Assembly: GCA_019448385.1 (NCBI GenBank)
Contig: JAGTXO010000006.1
Coordinates: 1,302,001 to 1,366,000 of the forward strand
Reading direction: 5' to 3'
Source of the DNA: Diacronema lutheri
Lineage: Eukaryota; Haptophyta; Pavlovophyceae; Pavlovales; Pavlovaceae
DNA: 64,000 nucleotides
Below, piece by piece: positions 1 to 9,413 of the stretch (position 1 is its first letter; each line of letters starts with the position of its first letter). The notes under the pieces were generated by a model that saw nothing but the letters and a program-made list of their open reading frames with translations, did not search any database and had not been told where the DNA came from. The position numbers and the translations under genes were made by a program.

Positions 1-2
1 CG

Positions 3-476
3 TCAATATGCCTGCCCGAGCGAGGCGTCAATGGCACCGCCATGATCCGGATTGAGGGCGAGGTGGGCGCGGGCTTCACCGGAGACATTGCGATCGACGA
101 CGTGCACTTTGGCGAGTGCCTCGGTGCGCGCACTGTGCCTGTGCTGCGCTGCCGCGCCTCCGCCTGCGCCGCGCCGCACCGCGCCGGCGTCAGACGGCGG
201 CGACGTGGCTATCGGAGCCCAACCGCGCGCGGCTGACGCTCCTCGCCTGGCTCTCACACGCCCCCGCCGCTCCCCGCCGACGCTACGCGCGCAGTCACGC
301 CGCCGCCCTCGCCGCCGCCGCCGCCACCGCCACCCTCGCCGCCACCTCCGCCCTCGCCGCCTCCGCCTCCGTGTGAGCGCCCCACCGAGTATGTCATCAT
401 TGAGGATGGTGGCATCTGCGACCAGGCGGACCCGTCCGTGTACGGCGTGTGTGACCCGTGCGGGACAGCCGAGCGG
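3..476 (+). CDS. Partial MAM-domain protein with proline-rich linker
   Basis: The left edge cuts into a gene read in frame 3. The first residues (ERGVNGTAMIRIEGEVGAGF, then TGDIAIDDVHFGEC) match the end of a MAM domain, whose hallmark is a Gly-rich strand followed by DIAIDDV and a Cys. MAM domains are extracellular adhesion modules, so the product is probably secreted or on the cell surface. After the Cys (about base 118) the frame runs into an in-frame stop. I infer an intron, because the same frame reopens near 285 with a long run of PPSPP units and then CERPTEYVIIEDGGICDQAD and VYGVCDPCGTAER, a Cys-rich stretch that looks genuinely coding. Pro-Ser linkers between extracellular domains are common in algal wall and surface proteins. 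A donor (GTACGC) probably ends this exon near 474. The rest of the gene was not resolved. Confidence 0.6.
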
Positions 477-1208
477 TACGCGCCGCGCCGAGTCGCGTCG
501 TCGCGTACTTTGCGAGCAGCGCGCGCGCGCGCGAGCCGTGCGCGCACGCGCGCACGGCCGCCTGTGGCCATGCAAAAGGGCAAGCGCGCTCACCCCTCCT
601 GGCCGCGCGCTGCCTTGCCCCCGTCCGACGTTCCTCTGGCATGCGCGCCTCGCAGCGGCCCGCTCGACTGCGTATGCGTCTCGTCCTTCATCAGGCGCAA
701 GCGGCGGCACGCGCATGCAGCGTCGAAGCGCGAACTGCTCTTCGGAGGCGTACCGGGGGGCGACGACTTTTGCTACTGCCAACAGGTCGCGTAGACGCTG
801 CACGGGCTGCGGCACGGATCGCAAGTGGCCGGCCGCGAGCGCGTGTGCAGCGGTTTACGACGTGTTGCTGCTCTCCGTCATTCACACCATTGCCGCGCAG
901 CACTGTTCACCAGCAACCGAGCTGTGGCCAGCCTTGGGCTGCGTGGCGCGCGCGCTGTGCCACCACGGTCACCTCAGCACCCATACGGAGGACGTAATTC
1001 CTGCCTTGAACTGTCTGCCTCTTTTCCCATTCCCCCCCCCCCACCCCCCCCCCCCCCCCCGCTCGTCGACATCAATCTGTTGGTCTCGAGCCTGATTGGC
1101 CTTGCCGTCAGGCGCGGGCAGGCGTGAGCGCGGTCACCAAACACGGGGTGTATTGATGTTCTTCAACTTCTACGTTCTTCTTGCCTTGGCTCTTGGGAGC
1201 CGTGCAGC
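477..1208 (+). other. Unresolved continuation of the MAM gene
   Basis: No exon is convincing here. A Cys-containing stretch around 615-790 (DVPLACAPRSGPLDCVCVSS) and a hydrophobic stretch around 1156-1206 (MFFNFYVLLALALGSRA) could be small exons, the latter a membrane segment. A C-run lies between them and is typical of introns in this window. Confidence 0.3.
1032..1060 (+). repeat. Poly-C tract, 28 of 29 bases
   Basis: An 11-C run, one A, then 17 C. It lies between candidate exons of the + strand MAM gene, so it is probably intronic on the sense strand. Confidence 0.9.
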
Positions 1209-3221
1209 TCAGCGCCATCGCCGCGCGCCCGCCGCCCTCGCACCAGGCGACGCGCGGCGGCGCGGAGGCTCGGTGTCTGCTTGCACGAGAGAAGTGCCCC
1301 GTGGGCGGCCACCACCGCTCGGGGCGGGCGGTGAGCGCACCGCTGCGCGTCTGTCGGCAGCCGCCGTCATCGCCTGCTTTCGGGTGCGCGGCGGCGTGAC
1401 GGAGCGCCGCACGCCGCGCTCGCGCGGCCCGCACCGCGGGCGGTCCGCGCGCGACAGCTGTGCGGCATCGGAGGCGGCCACGCTGGCGCCGACACTTGAC
1501 GCACGTCCGTCGCGTGCTGCGGGTTTTCCGACGCGCGCAGCGGGGCTTCGGCTACGCGCTCCGCCCGTCGCGCCTGTCGTCGTACCGCTGAACGAGGCCG
1601 TACGTCGCAGCCGCGGCAGCTCCGCCGGCGAGTTGGCCCCGGGCGGGGGCGGCACGAGCGCGCGCTGCGCGCTGAGCACCGCTGCGACGCCCGTGCACGC
1701 GGCGCCGTCCGCGCGCGCGCGCATGGCGGAAGCTGCAGCCTGAGCCGCGCGCGGCGCGGTCGCAGGCCGAGCCGGCGGAGGCCGGTGCGCGGGCAGCCCC
1801 GAAAGAACGGACATGCGCGGCGGCGTGGTGGCCGTGGGTGCATGTGCGACGACGTGTGCGCCAGCGAGCGGGTCGGATGACGCGACGTGCGGTGACGCGA
1901 CGTGCGGTGACGCGACGTGCGGTGACGCGACGTGCGGTGACGCGACGTGCGGTGACGCGACGTGCGGTGACGCGACGTGCGGTGACGCGACGTGCGGTGA
2001 CGCGACGTGCGGTGACGCGACGTGCGGTGACGCGACGTGCGGCGTGAGCGCGTGCAACGGCGGCGGCAATGCGGGCGCGCGCACCAGCCCGCCAACGAGC
2101 GCGTGCTGCGAGGAGCTGCGCGGCTCCCTTCCCTCGCAAACCAATCCATCGCCACATGCATCTGCGATTTGCGGCGCGCCGCGCGCTTCGCTCTCCTTGC
2201 GTGCACTGCTCAAGGCATCGGGTGAGGCGAAGCTCAAGGCATGGGGCGAGGCGGCGCAGACACGCGCGCCCGTGGTCGCAAGCTGCGACGGCGGGTGGCT
2301 GCGCGCGTCGAGCAGCTCCTTCTCGCGCCCGATCGCGTGACGCCGGTCGGACAAGAATGCCGCACTCGTGTCGCCCGTTTCGGCGGCAGCCGGGGCAAAG
2401 GGTCCAGCGGCGGTGGGACGCGATGCGAATAGGCGCGCAGCGTTCAGCGAGATGCCGAGGCCAGCCGACGCAGCTGGCGCGCAGACCGAACCGAGCGCGC
2501 GCGAGAAGGCGGCGCAGGGATGGCTGCCGTCGGACGTGGCAAACGGTTTGCTCATACGCTCGTCCGCTCGGTCGGGCGCAGCGGGCGCATCGCAGCCGAG
2601 CGCGACGAGCGCAAGCGGCCGTCGTGGGAGGAGTGGGGCTCCGCGATGGCCTGCAGACGGGTCCGCACCGTGAGCAGTCGCGGCAAGCACTGCTGCTCCC
2701 TCGGCAGTTGCGGCGAGCGCGGCAGATCCGGCTCGTGCCCCGCGGCCGTAGCAATGGCGGCCCTCCGCATTGCGCGCCGCGACTCTGTCCGCCCGCTCGA
2801 CGCGAGCGGCGTGCTCCGCGAGCGCAGCGCGCGCTTCCGCCTCGGCCGCACGCCGCCGCTCCCAGCCAATCAGCTGCCACCACTGCCCCTCCGCAGCCGC
2901 GCTCTGAAGCACGACGCGCTCCAACACAGACTTCGGCACGGCGCCGGGCGACGCGCGCCTCACCGCCAGCGCCGCCGCAGCGTCGGCGGGCGCCGCGTGG
3001 GCGCCGAGCCACACCGAAAGCCGCGCAGCCGTGTCGATCGGCTCGCGTGGAGCAAGCGCGCGCGGCAGCTGCGCGACCAATTGCAGCGCGCTCTCTGACG
3101 AAACTGCCACTGCGGATCCGTCGCGATCGTCTGCGGACGTGTCGGCGAAGGCGCTCGCGTCCGCGCGCTCGAGCGCGCGTGTCTTGTCGCCCGGCGCTTG
3201 TGCCACGCTCTGACTGAGCAC
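1209..3221 (-). CDS. Unknown 670-residue low-complexity protein with HVASP repeats
   Basis: One uninterrupted frame starting MLSQSVAQAPGDKTRALERA. I do not recognise a domain. The first 180 residues have balanced composition (ALQLVAQLPRALAPREPIDT, GQWWQLIGWERRRAAEAEAR) and look like a helical, genuinely coded region. The centre carries a perfect five-residue repeat, HVASP, about 11 times, produced by a 15-bp minisatellite. The C-terminal third is basic and Ser/Pro/Arg-rich with short motifs such as SRSPAAR and RRSVTPPRT that resemble phosphorylation-prone disordered tails. Other strands and frames are also open here because of base composition. I chose this one because its start is an ATG, it is the longest frame from an ATG, and the minisatellite period is a multiple of three. 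Function unknown. Confidence 0.5.
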   Translation of the reverse strand: MLSQSVAQAPGDKTRALERADASAFADTSADDRDGSAVAVSSESALQLVAQLPRALAPREPIDTAARLSVWLGAHAAPADAAAALAVRRASPGAVPKSVLERVVLQSAAAEGQWWQLIGWERRRAAEAEARAALAEHAARVERADRVAARNAEGRHCYGRGARAGSAALAATAEGAAVLAATAHGADPSAGHRGAPLLPRRPLALVALGCDAPAAPDRADERMSKPFATSDGSHPCAAFSRALGSVCAPAASAGLGISLNAARLFASRPTAAGPFAPAAAETGDTSAAFLSDRRHAIGREKELLDARSHPPSQLATTGARVCAASPHALSFASPDALSSARKESEARGAPQIADACGDGLVCEGREPRSSSQHALVGGLVRAPALPPPLHALTPHVASPHVASPHVASPHVASPHVASPHVASPHVASPHVASPHVASPHVASPHVASSDPLAGAHVVAHAPTATTPPRMSVLSGLPAHRPPPARPATAPRAAQAAASAMRARADGAACTGVAAVLSAQRALVPPPPGANSPAELPRLRRTASFSGTTTGATGGARSRSPAARVGKPAARDGRASSVGASVAASDAAQLSRADRPRCGPRERGVRRSVTPPRTRKQAMTAAADRRAAVRSPPAPSGGGRPRGTSLVQADTEPPRRRASPGARAAGARRWR
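1878..2042 (-). repeat. 15-bp minisatellite, about 11 copies
   Basis: Tandem copies of TGACGCGACGTGCGG (plus strand), nearly perfect. The unit is a multiple of three and encodes HVASP on the minus strand, so copy number can vary without breaking the frame. It lacks the spacer variation of a CRISPR array. Confidence 0.9.
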
Positions 3222-3353
3222 CTGCGATGGCGACGGAAGGCAGCGAGACGGGGGTGTATGGCGAGCGCAATCGGTGCGCGGGCGCGCAGCGCGCCCAGAG
3301 ATGGCGGAGGGGCAGGGCGCTGACTGCTTGTGAGGGTGCAGCGAGGGCGGAAG

Positions 3354-3850
3354 TCAGGACACAGGAGCCGGCGCTTGCGCAAGCATCGGCACGTCTGCGT
3401 GCGTGCCGCGCGCGCAAAGGCGTGCGTACGGGGGTGGCTGGGAGAGACGAGCGGCGGGCGTGTTGTGTGCGACCGCGCGCACCACTACGATGCGCGCTTG
3501 AGACGCGCCGAGTGGCGCGCCAGCCGCCGACACGCCCGCCGCGTGCGCATCGCGGCCGACGGCAGCTCCAACCTCGCTTACGGCCGCGAGAGCGAAGGCG
3601 AGGAGCACGCGTGGCAGCAGCAACCCGCACACCACGACAACGCCAACGACGAACGCCGTTGGGGCGGCCGCCCCGCCGTCGTCTGCGCACGCGCCCCGTG
3701 CGGCGCCCGCGCAGCGTGCGGGCTTTTCGCCCGCGGCGCGCCGATCGACGGACATGTGCGCAAGTGCGTCGATCCATTCATCCCGCCCTGCGCACGGTGG
3801 GGCACGGAGGGCGTGCGCATCGTGGCCGTGCGATGGTCAGCGAGCGGTCG
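3354..3850 (-). CDS. Probable last exon of the four-domain channel
   Basis: In one minus frame this stretch reads RAPPCAGRDEWIDALAHM, then a short linker, then TAFVVGVVVVCGLLLPRVLL followed by AFALAAVSEV, ending in a short polar tail. The order pore helix (DEWIDALAHM, compare the GDGW-type loops of domain IV in Nav/Cav channels) then a long hydrophobic helix is what is missing from the end of the channel frame at 4305-8603, which stops just after the S5-like helix of its last domain. The placement as the final exon is inference: the intervening intron (about 3850-4330) was not defined base by base. Confidence 0.4.
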
Positions 3851-3863
3851 CGCATGCAACCAA

Positions 3864-3939
3864 GGGTGCGCGCAGCCGAGGGTGCGCGCAGCCAACGGTG
3901 CGCGCAGTCAAGGGTGCGCCCAGCCAAGGGTGCCCAATT
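3864..3939. repeat. Imperfect 16-bp tandem repeat
   Basis: About 4.7 copies of AAGGGTGCGCGCAGCC with single-base variants. It sits in the presumed last intron or exon border of the channel gene. Confidence 0.75.
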
Positions 3940-4217
3940 CCCTTGCGAGAGCGTGCGGTACACGGCGTGCGCGGCGCACGCGCGAGCGCGAGCTATGGCT
4001 CGAGCGCACGTGGCCGGGCGACGCGGCGTACCTGCGAGCTGCAGACACAGCACGAGCGCGGCAGGCGCGGCCGGCCCGTCGGCGAGCCCACGTGCGAGCA
4101 GCAGCTGCAACGCGACACGGCGCCACGCGGGCGCAGAGGCGGCGTCGTGAGCGCGGCGCGCAGAGGAGCGGCGCGCAGAGTAGTGGCGCGCTTTGCCCAC
4201 GGAAAGCAGGCGTGAAC

Positions 4218-4264
4218 GCGCGTGACACGCGTGACATGTAAGACGCGTGACACGCGTGACATGT
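4218..4264. repeat. Two copies of a 22-bp unit, 25 bp apart
   Basis: GCGTGACACGCGTGACATGT appears twice, and inside each unit CGCGTGACA is itself repeated. It lies just downstream of the long channel exon on the minus strand, probably in an intron. Confidence 0.8.
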
Positions 4265-4304
4265 CACGCGGTGGCGCGGGTGGCGCGCGCGCGGCGGGCG
4301 CACA

Positions 4305-7300
4305 TCACGCCCGCCGACGCGGGCGCTGTGCGAGCATGGCGTTGCCGCACACCTGTTGCGTGAGGAGCACGGCGACGGCGAGCACGGCGGCGCTGCACGC
4401 CAACGCGTTCAGCAGAGCGGGCAGCGCGGTCGAAAGCACAGCGAGCAGCCGTGCGGCGCCCGGCGAAAATCGGACGGCGCGGACGGCGCGCGAGGCGAGC
4501 GCAAGCACACGCAGTGCCGCGTCAGCGCCTTCGGCGGGCGCGAGCAGGCCTCCAGCCGTACCCGCGGCGGCGCACGCTTGTGCGCAGCAGATTGGGAAGA
4601 TGAGCAGCCGCTCGGCACGCTCGCTCCACTCCCACAAGCGGCGGGGCCGTGTGGCAGCGCTCGACTGCGCACACGCGGCTTGCATTGCCCGCACGCGCGC
4701 GCAGCCGGCTCCGTCCGCGGCTGCGCGCGCCGCAAGCTCCGCGCCAAGGGCGAGCGTGAAGACGACATCTGTGGCGGCTAGCGCGGCCGCGAGGGCCGTG
4801 GCGCCGAGCGCTGGGCTCGCCGCGGCCTGCGCGAGCGGCGCGACAATGGGCACGGCGAGCGAGACGATTGCCGTCGCGTTTATGACGGCGCACGCGCGGC
4901 CAAACGAGCGAGCGGACGCAAGTGCCGAGCAGTGAGCGTGCGAGGCAGGCGGAGCAGAGGCCGCTGCGGGGTAGCTGCGCAGCAGCAGCGCCCGCCGCGC
5001 GGCCACCCACTCCGCCTGCGCGCCGCTGACCGCCAAGTGCGGCAAGCCAAGCTGGCGCCTCTTTTCAATGGCTCCGACGAGCAACCCGACGATGGTTGCC
5101 GCGGGCAGGTAGCCGAGCAGGGCACTTGCGACGGCGCGCGTCGCGAGAAGGGCCGCGTCATCTGTTTCGTCCTCGTCGTCCAGTGTGACCGCGCGCAGCA
5201 GCTGCAGCGCAGCCACGCCGATTCCATCCCAGTGAAGATTCGGCGCGCCGCTCCACAGCAGTCCAGCGCCTGCACACGCCGCGCGGTCCAGAGCAAGCGC
5301 GCTCGCCATCGTGGCAATGGCGCCATCACTGAGCCGCATGCACACGTGCCCGCGCCCCGCGAAGGCGCGCGCGCATGCCGCGGCGGCGAGGACATGTGCG
5401 AGAGCGATGGCTGCCACAGCGTGCAGAGCATCGGGTGCATGGGCGGCAACTCCAGAGACCGTCGCGCGCATCCCGCTCACGAGCGCGCACAGCCGCAGCG
5501 GGATGAGCGCGGGCGCGGCGCGGAGTGTAGCCGCGACCGGCGGCGCGAGCACGATGCCGCTCGCCGCTGCGGCACGTGTGCCGACGGAGGCTGCCACGAA
5601 GAGGGCGGAGACGAGCGCGTCCACGGCGCGCAGCCACGCGCCGTGGCCGTCGCGTCGCGTGCGCGCGCCCGACGCGACGGCGCGCAGCAGCAGCTCGGCG
5701 ACGAAGAAGAGCGCGCACACACGCGCACAGCCCTCCGCAACGTTGAGCGTTGCCGAGTCGTGTCCGTTTCGCGACGTGTCCGGAACCGTTGCGCCGGACC
5801 CATCGACCGTTGCAGCGCCGACGCGGCCGCCGGCGTCGAGCGCGAGGAGGTCGCGCTGGCGCGCATGGAGACCAGTTTCAAACTTACCGCCCGCAACGAA
5901 CCCACTCGCCAGGGTTGCAGCCGCGAGCAGCGTACACAAAATCGCCACCATGTCGAATGCCGGATGCGCCACCCCGGACTGTGCCCACCGCCGGACAAAT
6001 TCGACGATACGGCGCGCGCGCTGAGCGCACCCGAGTAGCTGTGCGCGCCGCACGTCCGCGCTGCCCAGCAACGACGCCCTCGCGTGGGTGAAGCGCAGTT
6101 GGGCGCTTTCGCCAACGCCGTCGAAGGCCTCTTCGTGCGCCTCGTCCTGATCGTACGCCTTCTCGTCGCTCACCAAGCCCTGCTTTGAGCCTGCACGCCC
6201 TTGGCCGTCGCGCGCCGCGCCGCCCACCGCGGCCGCAAACGCGCACGAGCCCAGCAAGCCGCCGGCGGCCGCGGTCACGCTCACGGTTGGAAGCGCAGCC
6301 GCGACGCCGATCGTCTTTGCTAGCTGCTCCGCATGTCGGACCACACGCCCGCCTGCAATCGCGGCCGCTCCGAACCACGACCAACCCGCGCGCAGCAGGA
6401 GCGGCGGTCGCTCTGTCAACGGCAGCGTCTCGCCCGCCGCGTCGCCCGCCGCGTCTGCCATTGCGCTAGCGGCCGCTTGCCACTGAGCGGCGGGCGGTAG
6501 AGCGAGAGCGACGCACGCAAGCGCGGCCGCAAGGAGTGCGGCAGGCGCCAACGCCGCGTGGGCCGCCGCCGACGACGCGCTGAGCGCGCGCGCCGATCCA
6601 GGCCACGGCCGCGCCAGCCGCAGCGCGCGTGCCAGCTGTGCAATTGCACTTGCGCCGGCGAGCGCGCGCGCATTGGGCGCGCCGCGCACCGCGGCGGGCG
6701 CGCGCGCGAGCGCCATAGACAGAATCGTGTCCGCGAGGCCAAGCGCGACGACGAGGCCATCCGCACGCATCTGCGCCGTCTCCGTCGACGCCGACCGTCC
6801 GTCGCCCGATGTGCGCGCGCCAAAAGCAAACTGGAACTTGCCGTCGTGTAACTGACGAGCCGCGCGCGCCGAGCGCTGGTCGGCGCGCGCCGCGAGCGTG
6901 CGCAGCGCAAGCTCCGCAGTGTACCACCACACGCACACCACGGATACGTCGCGCGCCCACGCGGGCAGCGGCGCGTCTGTGCCCGCAAGAGGCGCGCATG
7001 CGACTCCGGCCGCGAGTCCGGATACCGTTGCGAGGGCGCACGCCGCGCGCGATGCGCGCCATGTCGTGGCCCTGGCGAGCGCGCGCCCGGCGTCGGGCGA
7101 GGTGTCGGCGTGCACGAGCGCGCAGTAGCTCACTCCGCCAACGACGAGGGCGACCGCCGCAGCGACCATGGATTTCATGCTCTCCGCCTCTCCGCTCGAG
7201 ATGAGCGCGCGCGACGCGAATGCCGGAGCAGAGATCCAACTGCCGAGCGCGGAGCACGCGCAAGCGACGCAGGCCGCACCGACGAGCGCTGGCGCGCGCG

Positions 7301-9119
7301 AGATGATCAGCGCATACAGCGCGCCGCCGGCACTTGCCACACCGCGTGGGTTGGGTGTGCCGTCCACGCCGTCGGCCGCGCCAGGCGCAGCAGAGGCGGC
7401 AACGGAAAAGCGGCAACGGAAAAGCGGCAGCGGGAAGGCGGCAACGGAAAAGCGGCAACGGAAAAGCGGCAACGGGAAGGCGGCAACGGGAAGGAGGAGG
7501 CCACAGCAGTCAGGAACCGCACACTGGCGCCGATGCGAGAGCGCTGCGCGGCACGAGATGAACGGCGCGAACTGGTCGACGTGGAGCAGACTCGCGAGCA
7601 CGTCCACGTGGACGGCGAGGAGCTCAGGCGTGTCCGCCATCTCGCCGCGCGCGTCCGCGGCGCCGCGCGGGCTGGCCGCGCGGCCGCTGCCTTCGCGTGC
7701 GCGCCACTCGGCGACGCCATCAATTTGGACGCGCGCAAGCGTTGCGCGCAGCAGGTGCCACGCGTCGTCAAAGCGCGCCTCAGACCATGGCGCACCGCCG
7801 CGCGCGCCACTCCCGGCTTCTGCGCCCGCGCGCAGCGAGACGCGCAGCACCTGCTTGCGGACAAGAGAACCGCTCGCGCACGGCGTGCTGCGCGCGCGCA
7901 GCCTCGCGCAGAGTGCCGCCCATTGCGCCGCTGAGAGCGCCGGCTCGTCGGTGCCCGCATACTCGCACGCTTCGTACACGCCGACCATGAGCGGGAAGAC
8001 GAGCAGCAGCGCGCCAAGCAGCGGCGTGAGTGCCGACCACAGCGGCGCGATCGCGGCCGGCAGCCGCGCGGCCGCACGCTCGCACCCGTCGGATGCGAGC
8101 GCGCACATGACGCCGAGCCAGAGCGGCGCGTCGAACTTCGAGTGCGGAGCGTGGGCGAGTGGCGCCACAGCGCGCGTTCCCGCGCATGGCTCGGCCAGAA
8201 TGCCGCTGCCGCTGCTTAAAGCGGCGCCCCCCGAGCCGTCGATGCCGCATAGCGTCGAAGCGGGCCGGTCGGGCGGTGTGCGCGGCACGCCGCCGGGCAT
8301 GTCGAGGGCAGATGCAGCAAGCGCGAGCAGCAGCGCGGCCGCAGGAAGGGCGATGGGCGCGAGGGCGCGCAGCCCGCGCGCCGCGCCTCGCGCCGCACGC
8401 CGCGCGCTGTCGGAGCGGCCGACCGCGCGCGCTGGCCGGAGCGCGCGCGCAACGAGCAGGCATGCGCTCAGTTCGCGCGCGCCTAGCAGCGCAGGCGTGG
8501 CGCGCGCAAACCTGCGCGCAACGCGCGCGCGCGGGGTGCCGGGACGGGATGCGTGGGTACGGTGAGGCGTCGGTTCGTCGCTTGCGGGCGCGCGCGGGCG
8601 CAATTGCGGGTCGCGTCACCATTCGGGCACGAGCACGCCAACTTCCAGCCAATCGCGCGCTGCGGTATCGCCCGTAAAGAAGGCGCTGCTGTGCGGCCCG
8701 ACGCCGCGCGCGAAGGCGCTCGCGACCAACTCGCCACTCAGCAGCGCGAGCAACGCGGCCTCGCCTGCGGACACGATCGATGCCCACGGCGCATCTCGCG
8801 CGGAGAGCGCGCACGCCGTCACGCAGCTGAGGAGCATGGCAAGCAGCGTGCATGCGCGCACAAAGTCGTCCTCGATGAGGCGGATGACCGCGCGTCGCAC
8901 CGCGCTCGCCGTGCTCGTGCCGTGGAGCAGCCACCCGGCGTACAACCGACCGCGCGCCGAGATGTACGTTGCTGTGCCGCGCAAAAGCAAGGCTTCCACT
9001 TCCGTCTCGCGCACCGCCGCCTCATCAAGCGCGCGGAGTAGCGCACGATACGCCTCCGTCTCTTCGGGCGTGCCCGTCTCGTCGAACCAGGCTTCCTCGC
9101 CCGAATATTGGCTCGCCAT
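4305..9119 (-). CDS. Four-domain voltage-gated-like cation channel
   Basis: Exon 1 (9119 to about 8620) starts MASQYSGEEAWFDETG and carries S1-S3 of domain I (FVRACTLLAMLLSCVTACAL). A GTGACG donor precedes a second exon of about 1,430 residues, open to 4305. That exon holds the S4-S6 part of domain I (S6 about ALLLVFPLMVGVYEA), a divergent domain II, domain III (S1 FDMVAILCTLLAAATL, pore loop LHWDGIGVAALQLLRAV, S6 GYLPAATIVGLLVGAIEKR) and domain IV up to S5 (ALPALLNALACSAAVLAVAV). The order and the helix-loop-S6 spacing are those of Nav/Cav-type plasma-membrane channels. Odd points: S4 helices have few regularly spaced Arg, and the pore loops lack the usual single Glu/Asp ring (SDGCE in I, LDDEDE in III), so ion choice and voltage sensing cannot be predicted. 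A 14-bp minisatellite separates domains I and II and may be an open intron. The gene probably continues into 3354-3850. Confidence 0.72.
7397..7494 (-). repeat. 14-bp minisatellite, 7 units, inside the channel gene
   Basis: Seven tandem units of CGGCAACGGAAAAG and close variants. Three units make 42 bp, so the minus strand reads a 14-residue repeat (VAAFPLPLFRCRFS). The sudden change to Phe/Cys-rich sequence, and GT and AG dinucleotides on either side, suggest an intron whose frame happens to be open. Confidence 0.85.
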
Positions 9120-9413
9120 CGGGCCGTTTCACCCAGGACGAGACAGTTACAAAATTTTGGCTGGTTTCACGGAACGGAAAAGAGGCGCGACCTTTTCTCC
9201 AGGCGCAACCTTTTCTTCGAAAAGAGGTGCTTGGCGAGTCGTACTCGCAGCGAGGCGCGAGCCGCCGACTGGTGCGGCGCGACACGCCACGCGGCCCACG
9301 CCACACGCGGCGCGTGCGGCACTGCCAAGAGCAAGCGCCGGGCGAGGGGGCCATGGCGAATGCGGCGAATGCGGCGCCCGTTGGCGTTGCGTGAGCGGGC
9401 GCACGCTCAGCGC

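Noticed and set aside
1878-2042. CRISPR-like array
   Set aside because: Units are contiguous 15-mers with no spacers and encode a peptide repeat.
1552-3777. 741-codon minus-strand frame overlapping the HVASP gene
   Set aside because: Almost wholly Arg/Ala/Cys, with no domain, and crosses the channel's candidate last exon. A shadow.
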